Assembly (NCBI GenBank): GCA_031316155.1
Contig: JALDRB010000012.1
Location: 1-64,000, forward strand
Reading direction: 5' to 3'
Origin: Candidatus Scalindua sp.
Lineage (GTDB): Bacteria; Planctomycetota; Brocadiia; Brocadiales; Scalinduaceae
DNA length: 64,000 nt
In this document: positions 56,212 to 64,000 of the stretch, piece after piece
How positions within the stretch are numbered: the first letter of the stretch is position 1
How the letters are laid out: every line of letters starts with the position of its first letter
Position numbers and translations under genes: made by a program
The notes under the pieces: generated by a model
The model's database searches: none
What the model was told of the DNA's origin: nothing
Seen by the model: the letters and a program-made list of their open reading frames with translations, nothing else

Positions 56212-57126
56212 TTACCATTTGATGATAGAGGAACTCCATGTTAATCCTCCACCAAAAGCTACCAAAAGCACAGTATCCCCGGATCGTAACAAATTATTTT
56301 TATCTATTTCATCAATTGCAATTGGGATGGAAGCGGATGAAGTATTACCAAACCTATCAATATTTATGTACGCCTTATCCTTTGCCATATTCAGTTTTTC
56401 CATTGCAGCTTCAATGATTCTAATATTACTTTGATGTGGAATGATCATGTCTATATCTTCAAGAGAAATATTATTATCTTTAACCGATTTTAAGATTACG
56501 TCTACCATGTTATTAACGGCAAGTTTGAATAATCCTTTCCCCTTGAGTTTGATATAGTGGGAACGGGAATTCACGGTTTCATGAGATGCTGGTAAACGGG
56601 ATCCGCCTGCCGGAAGCATTAACAAATCCGCCTGACTTCCATCAGCACCTAAAAGAGTCGTAATTATTTCACGTTTGCCATTACTTTTTTGAACGACAGC
56701 AGCGCCAGCCCCGTCTCCAAAAAGGATACAGGTCGATCTGTCGGTGTAATCGGTTACCTTTGACAAACACTCGGCACCAATAACAAGAACAGTATCTCTT
56801 GTGCCGGAAATAACAAAATTTTTAGCAATGGATAATGCATAAATGAATCCGGCGCATGCAGCTAATATGTCAAAAGCGCCAGCCTTTTTTGCACCGATTT
56901 TTTCTTGTATAAAACAAGAGGTGGAAGGGAACAGACAATCAGGTGTAATAGTTGAAGTAACGATGAGATCAACTTCTGATGGTAAGACTTTAGCATCATC
57001 GAGTGCACGCAATGATGCTTCAACTGCCAAGTCCGATGTTGCCGTTCCATTATCGACTATGCGCCTCTCTTTGATTCCTGTGCGTTTGGTGATCCATTCA
57101 TCGCTTGTATCAACCATCTTCAGCAA
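56212..57126 (-). CDS. fabH: Beta-ketoacyl-ACP synthase III (N terminus frameshifted)
   Basis: 304 residues as an uninterrupted frame: KMVDTSDEWITKRTGIKERRI, catalytic Cys in DILAACAGFIYAL, His in MIIPHQSNIRIIEAAM, Asn in GNTSSASIPIA. It starts the fatty-acid cycle by joining acetyl-CoA with malonyl-ACP. The expected first ~25 residues lie upstream in another frame: ATG at 57200 gives MGNVCKASITGIGSFLPPKI, then one missing A near 57134 breaks the frame before DDLLKMVDTS. The true gene would be 56212-57200. The internal ATG 57126 is probably not a genuine start. Confidence 0.92.
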   Translation of the reverse strand: MLKMVDTSDEWITKRTGIKERRIVDNGTATSDLAVEASLRALDDAKVLPSEVDLIVTSTITPDCLFPSTSCFIQEKIGAKKAGAFDILAACAGFIYALSIAKNFVISGTRDTVLVIGAECLSKVTDYTDRSTCILFGDGAGAAVVQKSNGKREIITTLLGADGSQADLLMLPAGGSRLPASHETVNSRSHYIKLKGKGLFKLAVNNMVDVILKSVKDNNISLEDIDMIIPHQSNIRIIEAAMEKLNMAKDKAYINIDRFGNTSSASIPIAIDEIDKNNLLRSGDTVLLVAFGGGLTWSSSIIKW

Positions 57127-57231
57127 ATCATCATTGAGAGTATTTTAGGAGGCAAGAATGACCCTATACCTGTGATTGACGCCTTACATACATTTCCCAT
57201 GAACAATCCTAATTAACATTAGGTAATTATC

Positions 57232-58248
57232 TTAATTAGCAGTTACGAGAGAAGAATTAGAACTTGCGAGTTCAGAAACAATGTGATTATTCACTTGATA
57301 TTTTCCGAACTGTATTGCTTCTCTTATTGCATTTTGAATTGCCTTTGAATCTGATCTGCCATGTCCAATTATACATATACCATCAATTCCAAGGAGCGGT
57401 ACTCCGCCGTATTCAGAATAATCGGTCCTGCTGGCTAGCTGTTTCAGAGCCGGTTTGCAGAGCCACACGCCAAATTTAGACAAAAGGCTTTTTTTTGCTT
57501 CCGATACAAAGGCAGATATCAGACTAATAGAAAGCCCCTGAGCAAATTTTAATAAAACATTGCCAATAAAACCTTCGCATACAACGATATCAAAATTACC
57601 ATCAAATACATCGCGCCCTTCAGCGTTACCAATAAAATTCAAAGAAGAATTTGAAAGGAGCGAAAAGGCTTCTTTCACGAGTTCATTACCCTTCGCATCT
57701 TCCTCTCCTATATTTAACAGGCCAACCTTTGGTTTTTCAATATTCAGGATATATTTACAAAACACCGAAGCCATTATTCCATTTTGTAAAAAATGTATTG
57801 GCTTGCATTTAATATTTGCTCCAGCATCTATTACGAGACATGCACCATGAAGAGTTGGAATTGAAACAGCTATTCCGGGGCGCTTTACACCTTCCAGGGT
57901 ACGTAAAAACAAGGTCGCAGCTGCTACAGTTGCACCGGTGTTACCTGCGCTAACCATTGCGTCAGCCTTTTTTTTTGCTACCAGCTCAATACTTTTGGTT
58001 ATTGAAGAATCAATCTTTTTCCGTACAGCTACAGTTGCAGACTCATTCATGGTAACTACTTGTGAAGCGTGTACGATGGAAATATTACTTGGAGATGAAC
58101 CGGCTTTGTTTAATTCATCTTGAACTCGATCTTGATCACCTACCAGCAAAATTTCATGTTCGGAAAATTTACGGGCAGCATTTACAGCTCCTTTTACAAT
58201 CTCGGAAGGGGCCGAATCACCGCCCATGGCATCAACGGCAATACGCAT
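57232..58248 (-). CDS. plsX: Phosphate acyltransferase PlsX
   Basis: 338 residues from ATG 58248. Makes acyl-phosphate from acyl-ACP for phospholipid synthesis. MRIAVDAMGGDSAPSEIVKGA, ASQVVTMNESATVAVRKK, SAGNTGATVAAATL and NIGEEDAKGN are family signatures, and VCEGFIGNVLLKFAQG follows. The ATG 2 nt after the rpmF stop is chosen over the TTG at 58254. Second in the rpmF-plsX-fabH-acpP-fabF operon. Confidence 0.95.
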   Translation of the reverse strand: MRIAVDAMGGDSAPSEIVKGAVNAARKFSEHEILLVGDQDRVQDELNKAGSSPSNISIVHASQVVTMNESATVAVRKKIDSSITKSIELVAKKKADAMVSAGNTGATVAAATLFLRTLEGVKRPGIAVSIPTLHGACLVIDAGANIKCKPIHFLQNGIMASVFCKYILNIEKPKVGLLNIGEEDAKGNELVKEAFSLLSNSSLNFIGNAEGRDVFDGNFDIVVCEGFIGNVLLKFAQGLSISLISAFVSEAKKSLLSKFGVWLCKPALKQLASRTDYSEYGGVPLLGIDGICIIGHGRSDSKAIQNAIREAIQFGKYQVNNHIVSELASSNSSLVTAN

Positions 58249-58250
58249 TA

Positions 58251-58481
58251 TCAAACTCTTTCTATAGCAATTACTTGACGACCACGGTAATGACCACAGT
58301 TATGGCAAACTGTATGTGGCAATTTTATCTGCTTACAATTAGGACAAATAAATTTATTTGTTCGATAACCTGAAGCCTTTTTTGAAGATTCAAAGTTTGG
58401 AATATTTGGAGGCGTCAACGCATCATGCGCACGCCTCATTCTCGTTCTGGAACGCGATTGTTTTCTTTTCGGATTAGCCAT
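58251..58481 (-). CDS. rpmF: 50S ribosomal protein L32
   Basis: 76 residues. N-terminal NPKRKQSRSRTRMRRAHDAL is the L32 signature, and four cysteines (CPNC, CHNC) form the zinc ribbon found in the zinc-binding version of L32. Heads the fatty-acid/phospholipid operon, a widely conserved rpmF-plsX coupling. A long imperfect hairpin lies in the upstream region (58514-58600). Confidence 0.96.
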   Translation of the reverse strand: MANPKRKQSRSRTRMRRAHDALTPPNIPNFESSKKASGYRTNKFICPNCKQIKLPHTVCHNCGHYRGRQVIAIERV

Positions 58482-58513
58482 TATTTCTCGCTCTTAAATG
58501 AAGTTCTATAAAA

Positions 58514-58600
58514 AAAGGGAAGAAGAAGAAAGAAAGGGAAATTATAAGGAATTATCTTCATAATTGCCGCGCCTCCCGTTACTTTCTTTTCCTTCCCTTT
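58514..58600 (-). other. Long imperfect inverted repeat between alaS and rpmF
   Basis: 58514-58532 (AAAGGGAAGAAGAAGAAAG) and 58582-58600 are complementary over about 17 of 19 bases, with a 49-nt loop holding a GC-rich patch. It lies between the alaS stop and rpmF start. It could be a terminator for alaS, a leader structure for rpmF, or simply a purine/pyrimidine run; no T-run follows. Confidence 0.4.
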
Positions 58601-58727
58601 ATTAAGCTATCCCCTTAAACATTAAAAAGTTATGTGAATATCACTTGAAGACAGCATATTTTATATTCGTACTTTGTTCTTGTCAAGCAAAAAACAACAG
58701 TAAAAAACAATATATTCAACCTCAGTA

Positions 58728-61373
58728 TTATTTGATTTTTTCACGCAAAAATTGAAACGCAAAATCGAAGGCGTCATTTACCTTTTCTGGATTTCGGCCA
58801 CCGGCTTGAGCCATATCAGCCCTTCCGCCTCCCCCACCGTCAACAATTTTTGCAATGTCTCTGGCTAGATTTCCAGCATGAAGACCCCTGTTAACCAAAT
58901 CATTACTGAATGCTGTTATGAAGGTTACACTACCCTCATCAATAGATCCTAAAATTATTGCTACTGAACGTAAACTCTTCTTCAGTAGATCAACTATTTT
59001 TCTTAAGTCTTCCTTATCAATACCATCTATTATTTCTGTCACGATGCTTACGTCTTCAATTTTCCTGGAATTGGCGATAATGTTTGCAATATATTTTTGA
59101 GAACTGTCCTTCTTGCCCTTTTGTGCTTCCTTTTTTAAATTTTTTATCTGTTGCATGAGCTCTTCAGCACGTTGTATAACGGAATTTTCATGGGTATCAA
59201 GGATATGGCACAATCTTCCAAGTATCTCCTCTTTCTGTTTTATTCTTATAATTGCTTCTTTTCCCGTCACTGCTTCTATTCTTCGTATTCCCGCTGCAAC
59301 GGAAGATTCATGGATAATCTTGAACAGACCAATTTGACCGGTAGAAATTACGTGTGTTCCGCCACAGAGTTCCTTGCTGAAGTTTCCAATATTAACTACC
59401 GTTACATTTTCATTATATTTTTCTCCAAATAAGGCAACGGCACCAGTTTCTTTTGCTTCTTTTAAGGCCATCTGTTTGACAGAAACTCGAGTATTTTCCA
59501 TGATCTTCTCGTTTACCATCTCTTCAATTCTTGCAAGTTCATCTTTTTTTACACCTGCAAAATGGTGAAAGTCGAAGCGAAACTTGTCTGCTGCTACAAG
59601 AGAACCGGATTGTTCAGCATGTTGTCCTATCACCTGCCGTAACACGTAGTGGAGTAAATGGGTGGCTGAATGATTGCGCCTGATAGCTTCCCTTCGCTTT
59701 CTGTCAATCTTGGAAATAACTTTTTCATTTGTTGTAATCTTACCTTTCATAACCGTACCTAAGTGTAAGATAAAGTTATTAAGGGCCTTCGTGTCGTTCA
59801 CGGCAATCATTGCATGTTCTGTTTGGATGGTTCCTGTGTCTCCAATCTGACCTCCGGATTCTCCGTAAAAAGGGGTTTGATCCAATACAATACGGATGTC
59901 CTGGCCGGCTTCAGCGGAATCTACCAGTTCTTCATTCATGATCAACCCGATAACTTTACCCTCAGCCTCATAGCTGTTGTAACCAAGAAAAATCGTCTCA
60001 CTTGAATGTTCCTTTATTCTATCCAGAGGGCCTTCGTCAAAAATATTTCCCTTCATATGTGATGATTCCTTTGCTCTTTGCCGTTGAATGTTCATCTCTT
60101 TTTCGAAACCGGTTTTGTCTATCCGCAGATTGTTTTCCTGCAATATTGACTCAGTCATTTCAAAGGGAAAGCCATACGTATCGTACAGGAGGAATGCATC
60201 TGAGCCAGATAAGGTTTCCTTCTTGCTCTTCCGAAGATTTTCCATAAGTTCTTCCAATCGTTTGTTTCCTAAATTGAGAGTTTCGTGAAATCGCTCTTCT
60301 TCGTTCCTGATAATTCTTGCTATGTTTTCATGACGATTTTTTATTTCCGGGTATTGTTCATACATCACTTCAGCAATAACAGGAACAAGTTTGTAAAGAA
60401 AACAGTCTTTCTTTCCCAATTTCAGACCGTCGCGAACGGCTTTTCTCAAAAGCCTTCGTTCGATGTAACCTCTTCCTTCGTTACTTGGTAGCACTCCATC
60501 AGAAATACAAAAAATAATTGCCCTCATATGATCGGCTATTCTGTTAATCCTTTTGCCGTTTTCTGTCTGCTCATCATATCTGACATCAACAAGTTTCGAG
60601 ATATTCTGAATAATCGGTTGAAAGATATCAATTCCAAAGTTTGTGCTGGTGCCCTGCATTACACTGGCTATTCTTTCTAAACCCATACCGGTATCCACAT
60701 TCTTGTTTGGTAAAGGTTCAAGGTTTCCCGTCTCCTTTCTGTCAAATTGTGTAAAAACAAGATTCCATATTTCAACAAATCGTTCACATTCGCAATCAGG
60801 AGCACATTCCTTTCTTCTGCACCCAGTTTCTACCCCCCGGTCATAATAGATTTCAGAGCATGGGCCACATGGTCCATTTGGCCCCTCGGAAGGTGCACTG
60901 GATGGCCAAAAATTGTCTTTTTCACCAAACCTGAAAATTTTATCTTTTGGAACACCAATCTTCTTTGACCATATTTGGTACGATTCATCGTCTTCGACAA
61001 AGACACTTACGACCAGCTTTTCCTCCGGGAGTTTCATCTCTTGAAGCATAAATTCCCAGGCCAGTTCAATTGCTTCAGTCTTAAAATAATCACCAAAAGA
61101 GAAGTTTCCCAGCATTTCAAAAAAGGTATGATGTCTGGGTGTACTTCCTACATTCTCAATATCACCGGTTCTGAGACATTTTTGACATGTGGCTGCCTTT
61201 TTAATACTCAGTTTCCCCTTTCCCAGGAACATATCCTTAAATTGATTCATCCCGGCACCGGTGAATAAGAGGGTGGGATCATCGCTGGGGACAAGCGAAT
61301 CACTGGGAATGACCGAATGCCCTTTTTTTTCAAAAAAACTCAAAAATCTTTTTCTGATATCATTTGTCTTCAT
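58728..61373 (-). CDS. alaS: Alanyl-tRNA synthetase
   Basis: 881 residues, full length. Charges tRNA(Ala). Class II motifs are clear: RKRFLSFFEKKGHSVIPS, GAGMNQFKDMFLG, GNVGSTPRHHTFFEMLGNFSFGDYFK, VDTGMGLERIASVMQG. The editing domain has HSATHLLHYVL and CGGTHV zinc ligands, and the C-terminal domain ends in GGGGGRADMAQAGG. It has an intact frame throughout. Upstream of rpmF on the same strand, 246 bp apart. Confidence 0.97.
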   Translation of the reverse strand: MKTNDIRKRFLSFFEKKGHSVIPSDSLVPSDDPTLLFTGAGMNQFKDMFLGKGKLSIKKAATCQKCLRTGDIENVGSTPRHHTFFEMLGNFSFGDYFKTEAIELAWEFMLQEMKLPEEKLVVSVFVEDDESYQIWSKKIGVPKDKIFRFGEKDNFWPSSAPSEGPNGPCGPCSEIYYDRGVETGCRRKECAPDCECERFVEIWNLVFTQFDRKETGNLEPLPNKNVDTGMGLERIASVMQGTSTNFGIDIFQPIIQNISKLVDVRYDEQTENGKRINRIADHMRAIIFCISDGVLPSNEGRGYIERRLLRKAVRDGLKLGKKDCFLYKLVPVIAEVMYEQYPEIKNRHENIARIIRNEEERFHETLNLGNKRLEELMENLRKSKKETLSGSDAFLLYDTYGFPFEMTESILQENNLRIDKTGFEKEMNIQRQRAKESSHMKGNIFDEGPLDRIKEHSSETIFLGYNSYEAEGKVIGLIMNEELVDSAEAGQDIRIVLDQTPFYGESGGQIGDTGTIQTEHAMIAVNDTKALNNFILHLGTVMKGKITTNEKVISKIDRKRREAIRRNHSATHLLHYVLRQVIGQHAEQSGSLVAADKFRFDFHHFAGVKKDELARIEEMVNEKIMENTRVSVKQMALKEAKETGAVALFGEKYNENVTVVNIGNFSKELCGGTHVISTGQIGLFKIIHESSVAAGIRRIEAVTGKEAIIRIKQKEEILGRLCHILDTHENSVIQRAEELMQQIKNLKKEAQKGKKDSSQKYIANIIANSRKIEDVSIVTEIIDGIDKEDLRKIVDLLKKSLRSVAIILGSIDEGSVTFITAFSNDLVNRGLHAGNLARDIAKIVDGGGGGRADMAQAGGRNPEKVNDAFDFAFQFLREKIK

Positions 61374-61725
61374 CTGAGAAAACCTCTAAAGTTTCTGATT
61401 TATCGATAGTCCATTGCTTTTATGTGTATTTTTACCTTAATAATTCTGTTCCGAGAATTACGAAGTACAATATCCCGTTCTCAAGTCCGCTTGTAAGGGA
61501 GGTATGAAAACGTTATTCTGAAAAGTTTTCTTAAGGGAAATCGGCCCGGAAAAATAAATGGTTCTCTGCGAAAGAGGCAGTGTTAAGGGCATTCAAGTTT
61601 ACACATTTTAGTTTCATCAATTTATTTTGAGTATTCTACTTGTGACAAAGTTTAATTCAAGTAATTATTTTCATGAAACAGAGCGAACAGAGCTTTAGGA
61701 TAGGAGTTTAGAATGGAGTTTAGAA
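61374..61725. other. Intergenic space between alaS and the tRNA promoter
   Basis: About 350 bp holding the alaS promoter region (minus strand). A short tandem repeat (GGAGTTTAGAAT twice, 61703-61727) lies just before the tRNA -35 box. No T-box, riboswitch or small gene was recognised. Confidence 0.45.
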
Positions 61726-61753
61726 TTGACAACATCAAACCATTGGATATAAT
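61726..61753 (+). promoter_or_regulatory. Sigma-70 promoter of tRNA-Gln
   Basis: Consensus TTGACA (61726-61731) and TATAAT (61748-61753), both perfect, spacer 16 bp, about 35 bp ahead of the tRNA 5' end. The strongest promoter seen in the window. Confidence 0.8.
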
Positions 61754-61788
61754 TTATGGCTTAGATCTGAGGTTGAAATTCATAAAAA

Positions 61789-61862
61789 TACCCGGTAGTG
61801 TAATGGCAACACTAGAGATTTTGATTCTCTCATTGGAGGTTCGAATCCTCCCCGGGTAACCA
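61789..61862 (+). tRNA. tRNA-Gln (anticodon TTG)
   Basis: The cloverleaf folds without gaps: acceptor TACCCGG/CCGGGTA, D stem GTGT/ACAC, anticodon stem AGAGA/TCTCT around loop TTTTGAT (anticodon TTG), T stem GGAGG/CCTCC with TTCGAAT, discriminator A and encoded CCA. The 74-nt length includes CCA. It has its own near-perfect promoter and ends 12 bp before the convergent NRPS gene's stop. Confidence 0.96.
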
Positions 61863-61874
61863 TATCTACACGCT

Positions 61875-64000
61875 TCAATCCTTTTTACCTTTGTTGTTTG
61901 CCTGCATTCTCTGAAGATACCTATTCAGCCATTTAGCCCAGACACTTCTATTAGGTTCTCTTAATATATTCAAATGATCTGCCTCTGGCACAACATGCAT
62001 CTTCACTTCATGAGTTGAAAGCTTGCTCCAGTCTAATTGATCACGATTATAATCTTGTTCAGATTGAATTACAATTACACGACCAGGATAAACTTGAGAT
62101 ATATATTTTTTTAATAACTTACTGGCATATATTGAATAGACGTAGAATCTTATGAACGCCTGCGGTACAGGTCGACCTAAAAAGAGATAAGTCTTGCAAA
62201 TAGCAATTTTAATTTTATTCGTTACCTTTCTATAAGGCTTCCTTATGAACCATCGAGAGACAGAGGGAAGTTTTTGCAACAGGCAAGATATCTTTTCGGT
62301 ATTTTTTTGATGTTTTATATTGTTAAAACGATGGATAGCTCTTGATTTAAAAGCGTTATCTTCTCTTTGACGAGCAATGCCTGATCTCTTGATAGGCAAG
62401 CATTGTGGAGAAGGATTTACCAGGAACAGTAAAGATACCTCGTGTCCGTTCTTTATCAACTGTCGGGCCATTTCAAGTGCTATTACAGCCCAGAAGCAAT
62501 AGCCGCCCAGAGCATAAGGACCCTCCGGCTGTACCTTCCATATTTCCTGAACGTAGTAAGTGGCTATTTCTTCAACAGTTGAATGAATAGGAAGCTTTCC
62601 ATCCTGCGTTGGGTGAATAAGCACATACAGCGGGTAGTCCTGATCCAGATAGTCTACTAAGAAAGTATCATGAACCCAAAACAGAGGAACTTTAGATCCG
62701 CTCGGCTTAATTATAATTAAAGAAGAAGGGTCTGATGAGCTTTCACACATGAGACTCTCAGCCAATTGTAAGATTGTCGGATTGCGGAAAAAATCTTTAA
62801 CTCCCAGATTTTTTCCTGTCGCTCTTTTGATTTCATTAATTAAACGCACAACAAGGAGTGAATGTCCTCCTAACTCAAAAAAATTATCTTTTATCCCTAC
62901 CGGCTGAACATCAAGAACTTTTTCCCAAATCTTCGTTAACTGAAGTTCAAGGTCATTTCGGGGTTCCGCAAAGTTATTTTCCTCCTCGTGATAATACTGC
63001 TCAGGCTTTGGTAATGCTTTCCGGTATACCTTGCCGTGTTGCATCAAAGGAATACTATCAATGGGAACAAAAACGGAGGGGATCATGTATTCCGGAAGTT
63101 TCTTTTTCAGGAAATCACGCAGTTCACTAGTCGAATGGTTAGGACCCTTTTCTGATACGATATAAGCAACAAGTCGTTTGTTACCGGGCTCGTCTTCTCT
63201 GGCCATGACAACAACCTGATTTACACCAGGATGCTTAGCCAAGTTAGCCTCTATTTCTCCCAACTCAATCCTGTAGCCCCGGATCTTAACCTGATTATCC
63301 AAACGTCCGGAAAATTCAATATTACCGTCCGGTAAATAACGAACGATATCTCCTGTTTTGTAAAGACGCGACTTAGAATCTTGACTGAATGGATTTGGAA
63401 TAAATCTTTCCGCTGTTAACTCCGGATTGTTGAGGTATCCACGGGCCAAACCAGCGCCACTGGTGTGTAATTCACCAAATACACCAATAGGAACAGGATT
63501 GAGATGTTTATCCAATATATACACCTCTGTATTCCCGATAGGGCGTCCTATGGGTATTGACATTAATTCTTTATTCAGATCACGAGGAATAGGATAACAA
63601 CAGGTGAAAGTTGTGTTTTCCGTTGGGCCATAACCATTAATAATCCGTGTGGATGGTAAAAGCTCAAGGGCACGACGAACATGAGTAACAGACAGAGCTT
63701 CGCCTCCTATCAATAGCCGGCTTAGTGTGGATAACTCTTCTGGCGCTTCATCAATTACTATATTGAATAAAGATGAAGTTAGCCATAAGACGTTGACACC
63801 ATATTTCTTGATTGCACTACCAAGACTTCCTGGTGTAGGAACCCTTTCAGGAAAAAGGACCAATTTGGCGCCATGCAACAAGGCCCCCCATATCTCAAAC
63901 GTGGAAGCATCAAAAGAAATTGTTGCCAGTTGAAGAATGGTTTGCTCCGCGTTCATGGGAACATAATCAACCCCAAATAACAGCCGAACAACCCCGCGAT
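61875..64000 (-). CDS. Non-ribosomal peptide synthetase end: adenylation, carrier and thioesterase domains (partial, runs off window)
   Basis: The frame is open to the window edge (RGVVRLLFGVDYVP precedes the Met at 63956), so the true start lies beyond. Adenylation motifs: NGYGPTENTTFTCC, SGAGLARGYL, YKTGDIVRYLPDGNIEFSGR, GYRIELGEIE, and HGKVYRKALP (usually NGKxxRKALP). The carrier protein has DNFFELGGHSLLV with the pantetheine Ser. A C-terminal thioesterase follows: the nucleophile motif reads GGYCFWA, i.e. Cys instead of Ser and Trp where Gly is usual; His is probably in EADHLNI. By eye the binding-pocket residues read D-A-F-W-L-G-G-T-F, close to known valine codes. As the last module it would release the product. 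Confidence 0.93.
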   Translation of the reverse strand, partial: RGVVRLLFGVDYVPMNAEQTILQLATISFDASTFEIWGALLHGAKLVLFPERVPTPGSLGSAIKKYGVNVLWLTSSLFNIVIDEAPEELSTLSRLLIGGEALSVTHVRRALELLPSTRIINGYGPTENTTFTCCYPIPRDLNKELMSIPIGRPIGNTEVYILDKHLNPVPIGVFGELHTSGAGLARGYLNNPELTAERFIPNPFSQDSKSRLYKTGDIVRYLPDGNIEFSGRLDNQVKIRGYRIELGEIEANLAKHPGVNQVVVMAREDEPGNKRLVAYIVSEKGPNHSTSELRDFLKKKLPEYMIPSVFVPIDSIPLMQHGKVYRKALPKPEQYYHEEENNFAEPRNDLELQLTKIWEKVLDVQPVGIKDNFFELGGHSLLVVRLINEIKRATGKNLGVKDFFRNPTILQLAESLMCESSSDPSSLIIIKPSGSKVPLFWVHDTFLVDYLDQDYPLYVLIHPTQDGKLPIHSTVEEIATYYVQEIWKVQPEGPYALGGYCFWAVIALEMARQLIKNGHEVSLLFLVNPSPQCLPIKRSGIARQREDNAFKSRAIHRFNNIKHQKNTEKISCLLQKLPSVSRWFIRKPYRKVTNKIKIAICKTYLFLGRPVPQAFIRFYVYSIYASKLLKKYISQVYPGRVIVIQSEQDYNRDQLDWSKLSTHEVKMHVVPEADHLNILREPNRSVWAKWLNRYLQRMQANNKGKKD

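Noticed and set aside
61374..61725. T-box or leader control upstream of alaS
   Set aside because: No T-box core sequence or specifier stem was seen, and the element is typical of Firmicutes.

Overview
The window looks like a piece of a planctomycete chromosome, most probably an anammox bacterium of the Brocadiales (Kuenenia/Brocadia/Scalindua group). This is an inference. It rests on an ammonium transporter fused to a histidine kinase (the architecture described as Ks-Amt5 in Kuenenia), a cytochrome c'-like haem lipoprotein, a complete peptidoglycan/diaminopimelate gene set of Gram-negative type, moderately AT-rich DNA, and a low-density layout with many small mobile and palindromic elements.

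Region by region. 1-2750: an NtrB/NtrC-like two-component operon bracketed by two inverted copies of a dispersed element. 2984-7117: a Cache sensor protein without an output domain, a cytochrome c'-like lipoprotein, and a copper P-type ATPase broken by two frameshifts. 7274-12847: a UbiD decarboxylase, three nucleotidyltransferase/HEPN or RelE-type toxin-antitoxin modules, a PNPOx-like flavoprotein, and an enolase-superfamily (OSBS/NSAR-like) gene that appears to start at AUU. 13119-15013: a complete group II intron inserted in a second repeat family; a second repeat copy gives the empty site and so exact intron ends. 15141-18758: an operon-like cassette (RLAN-like protein, RimK-type ATP-grasp ligase, GNAT fused to a C39 peptidase) followed by TerC. 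19007-31867: Amt-histidine kinase, pyrophosphatase, ABC exporter, RluA, MiaA, TilS, and a small envelope/chaperone cluster. 31951-38979: Gmd, a MurC/Mpl-type ligase, DeoB, YggT, a frameshifted SIS isomerase, a split aspartate kinase and DapF. 39087-44638: gyrB-dciA-dnaN-dnaA, the usual origin-proximal group (no recF); dnaA carries an in-frame TAA before its DNA-binding domain. 45048-51103: two cupins and a DUF2249 protein, an aspartate aminotransferase whose 5' side is a dispersed element, a SLC13 carrier, a universal stress protein and NadB. 51239-53478: a decayed accessory patch (IS630 remnant, GemA-like phage gene, deleted histidine kinase). 53609-61373: a K+ channel, the fatty-acid/phospholipid operon rpmF-plsX-fabH-acpP-fabF, and alaS. 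The right end holds tRNA-Gln with a clear promoter and the 3' part of an NRPS gene (A-PCP-TE) that runs off the window.

Two themes stand out. First, a 139/175-bp dispersed palindromic element with TATACT termini occurs five times, once immediately 5' of a start codon. Second, many conserved genes are interrupted by single-base changes (copA twice, a minimal nucleotidyltransferase, the SIS gene, lysC, fabH, and a nonsense codon in dnaA). Because dnaA, fabH and lysC are normally essential, sequence or assembly error is the first explanation to test, with slippage, recoding and real decay as alternatives.
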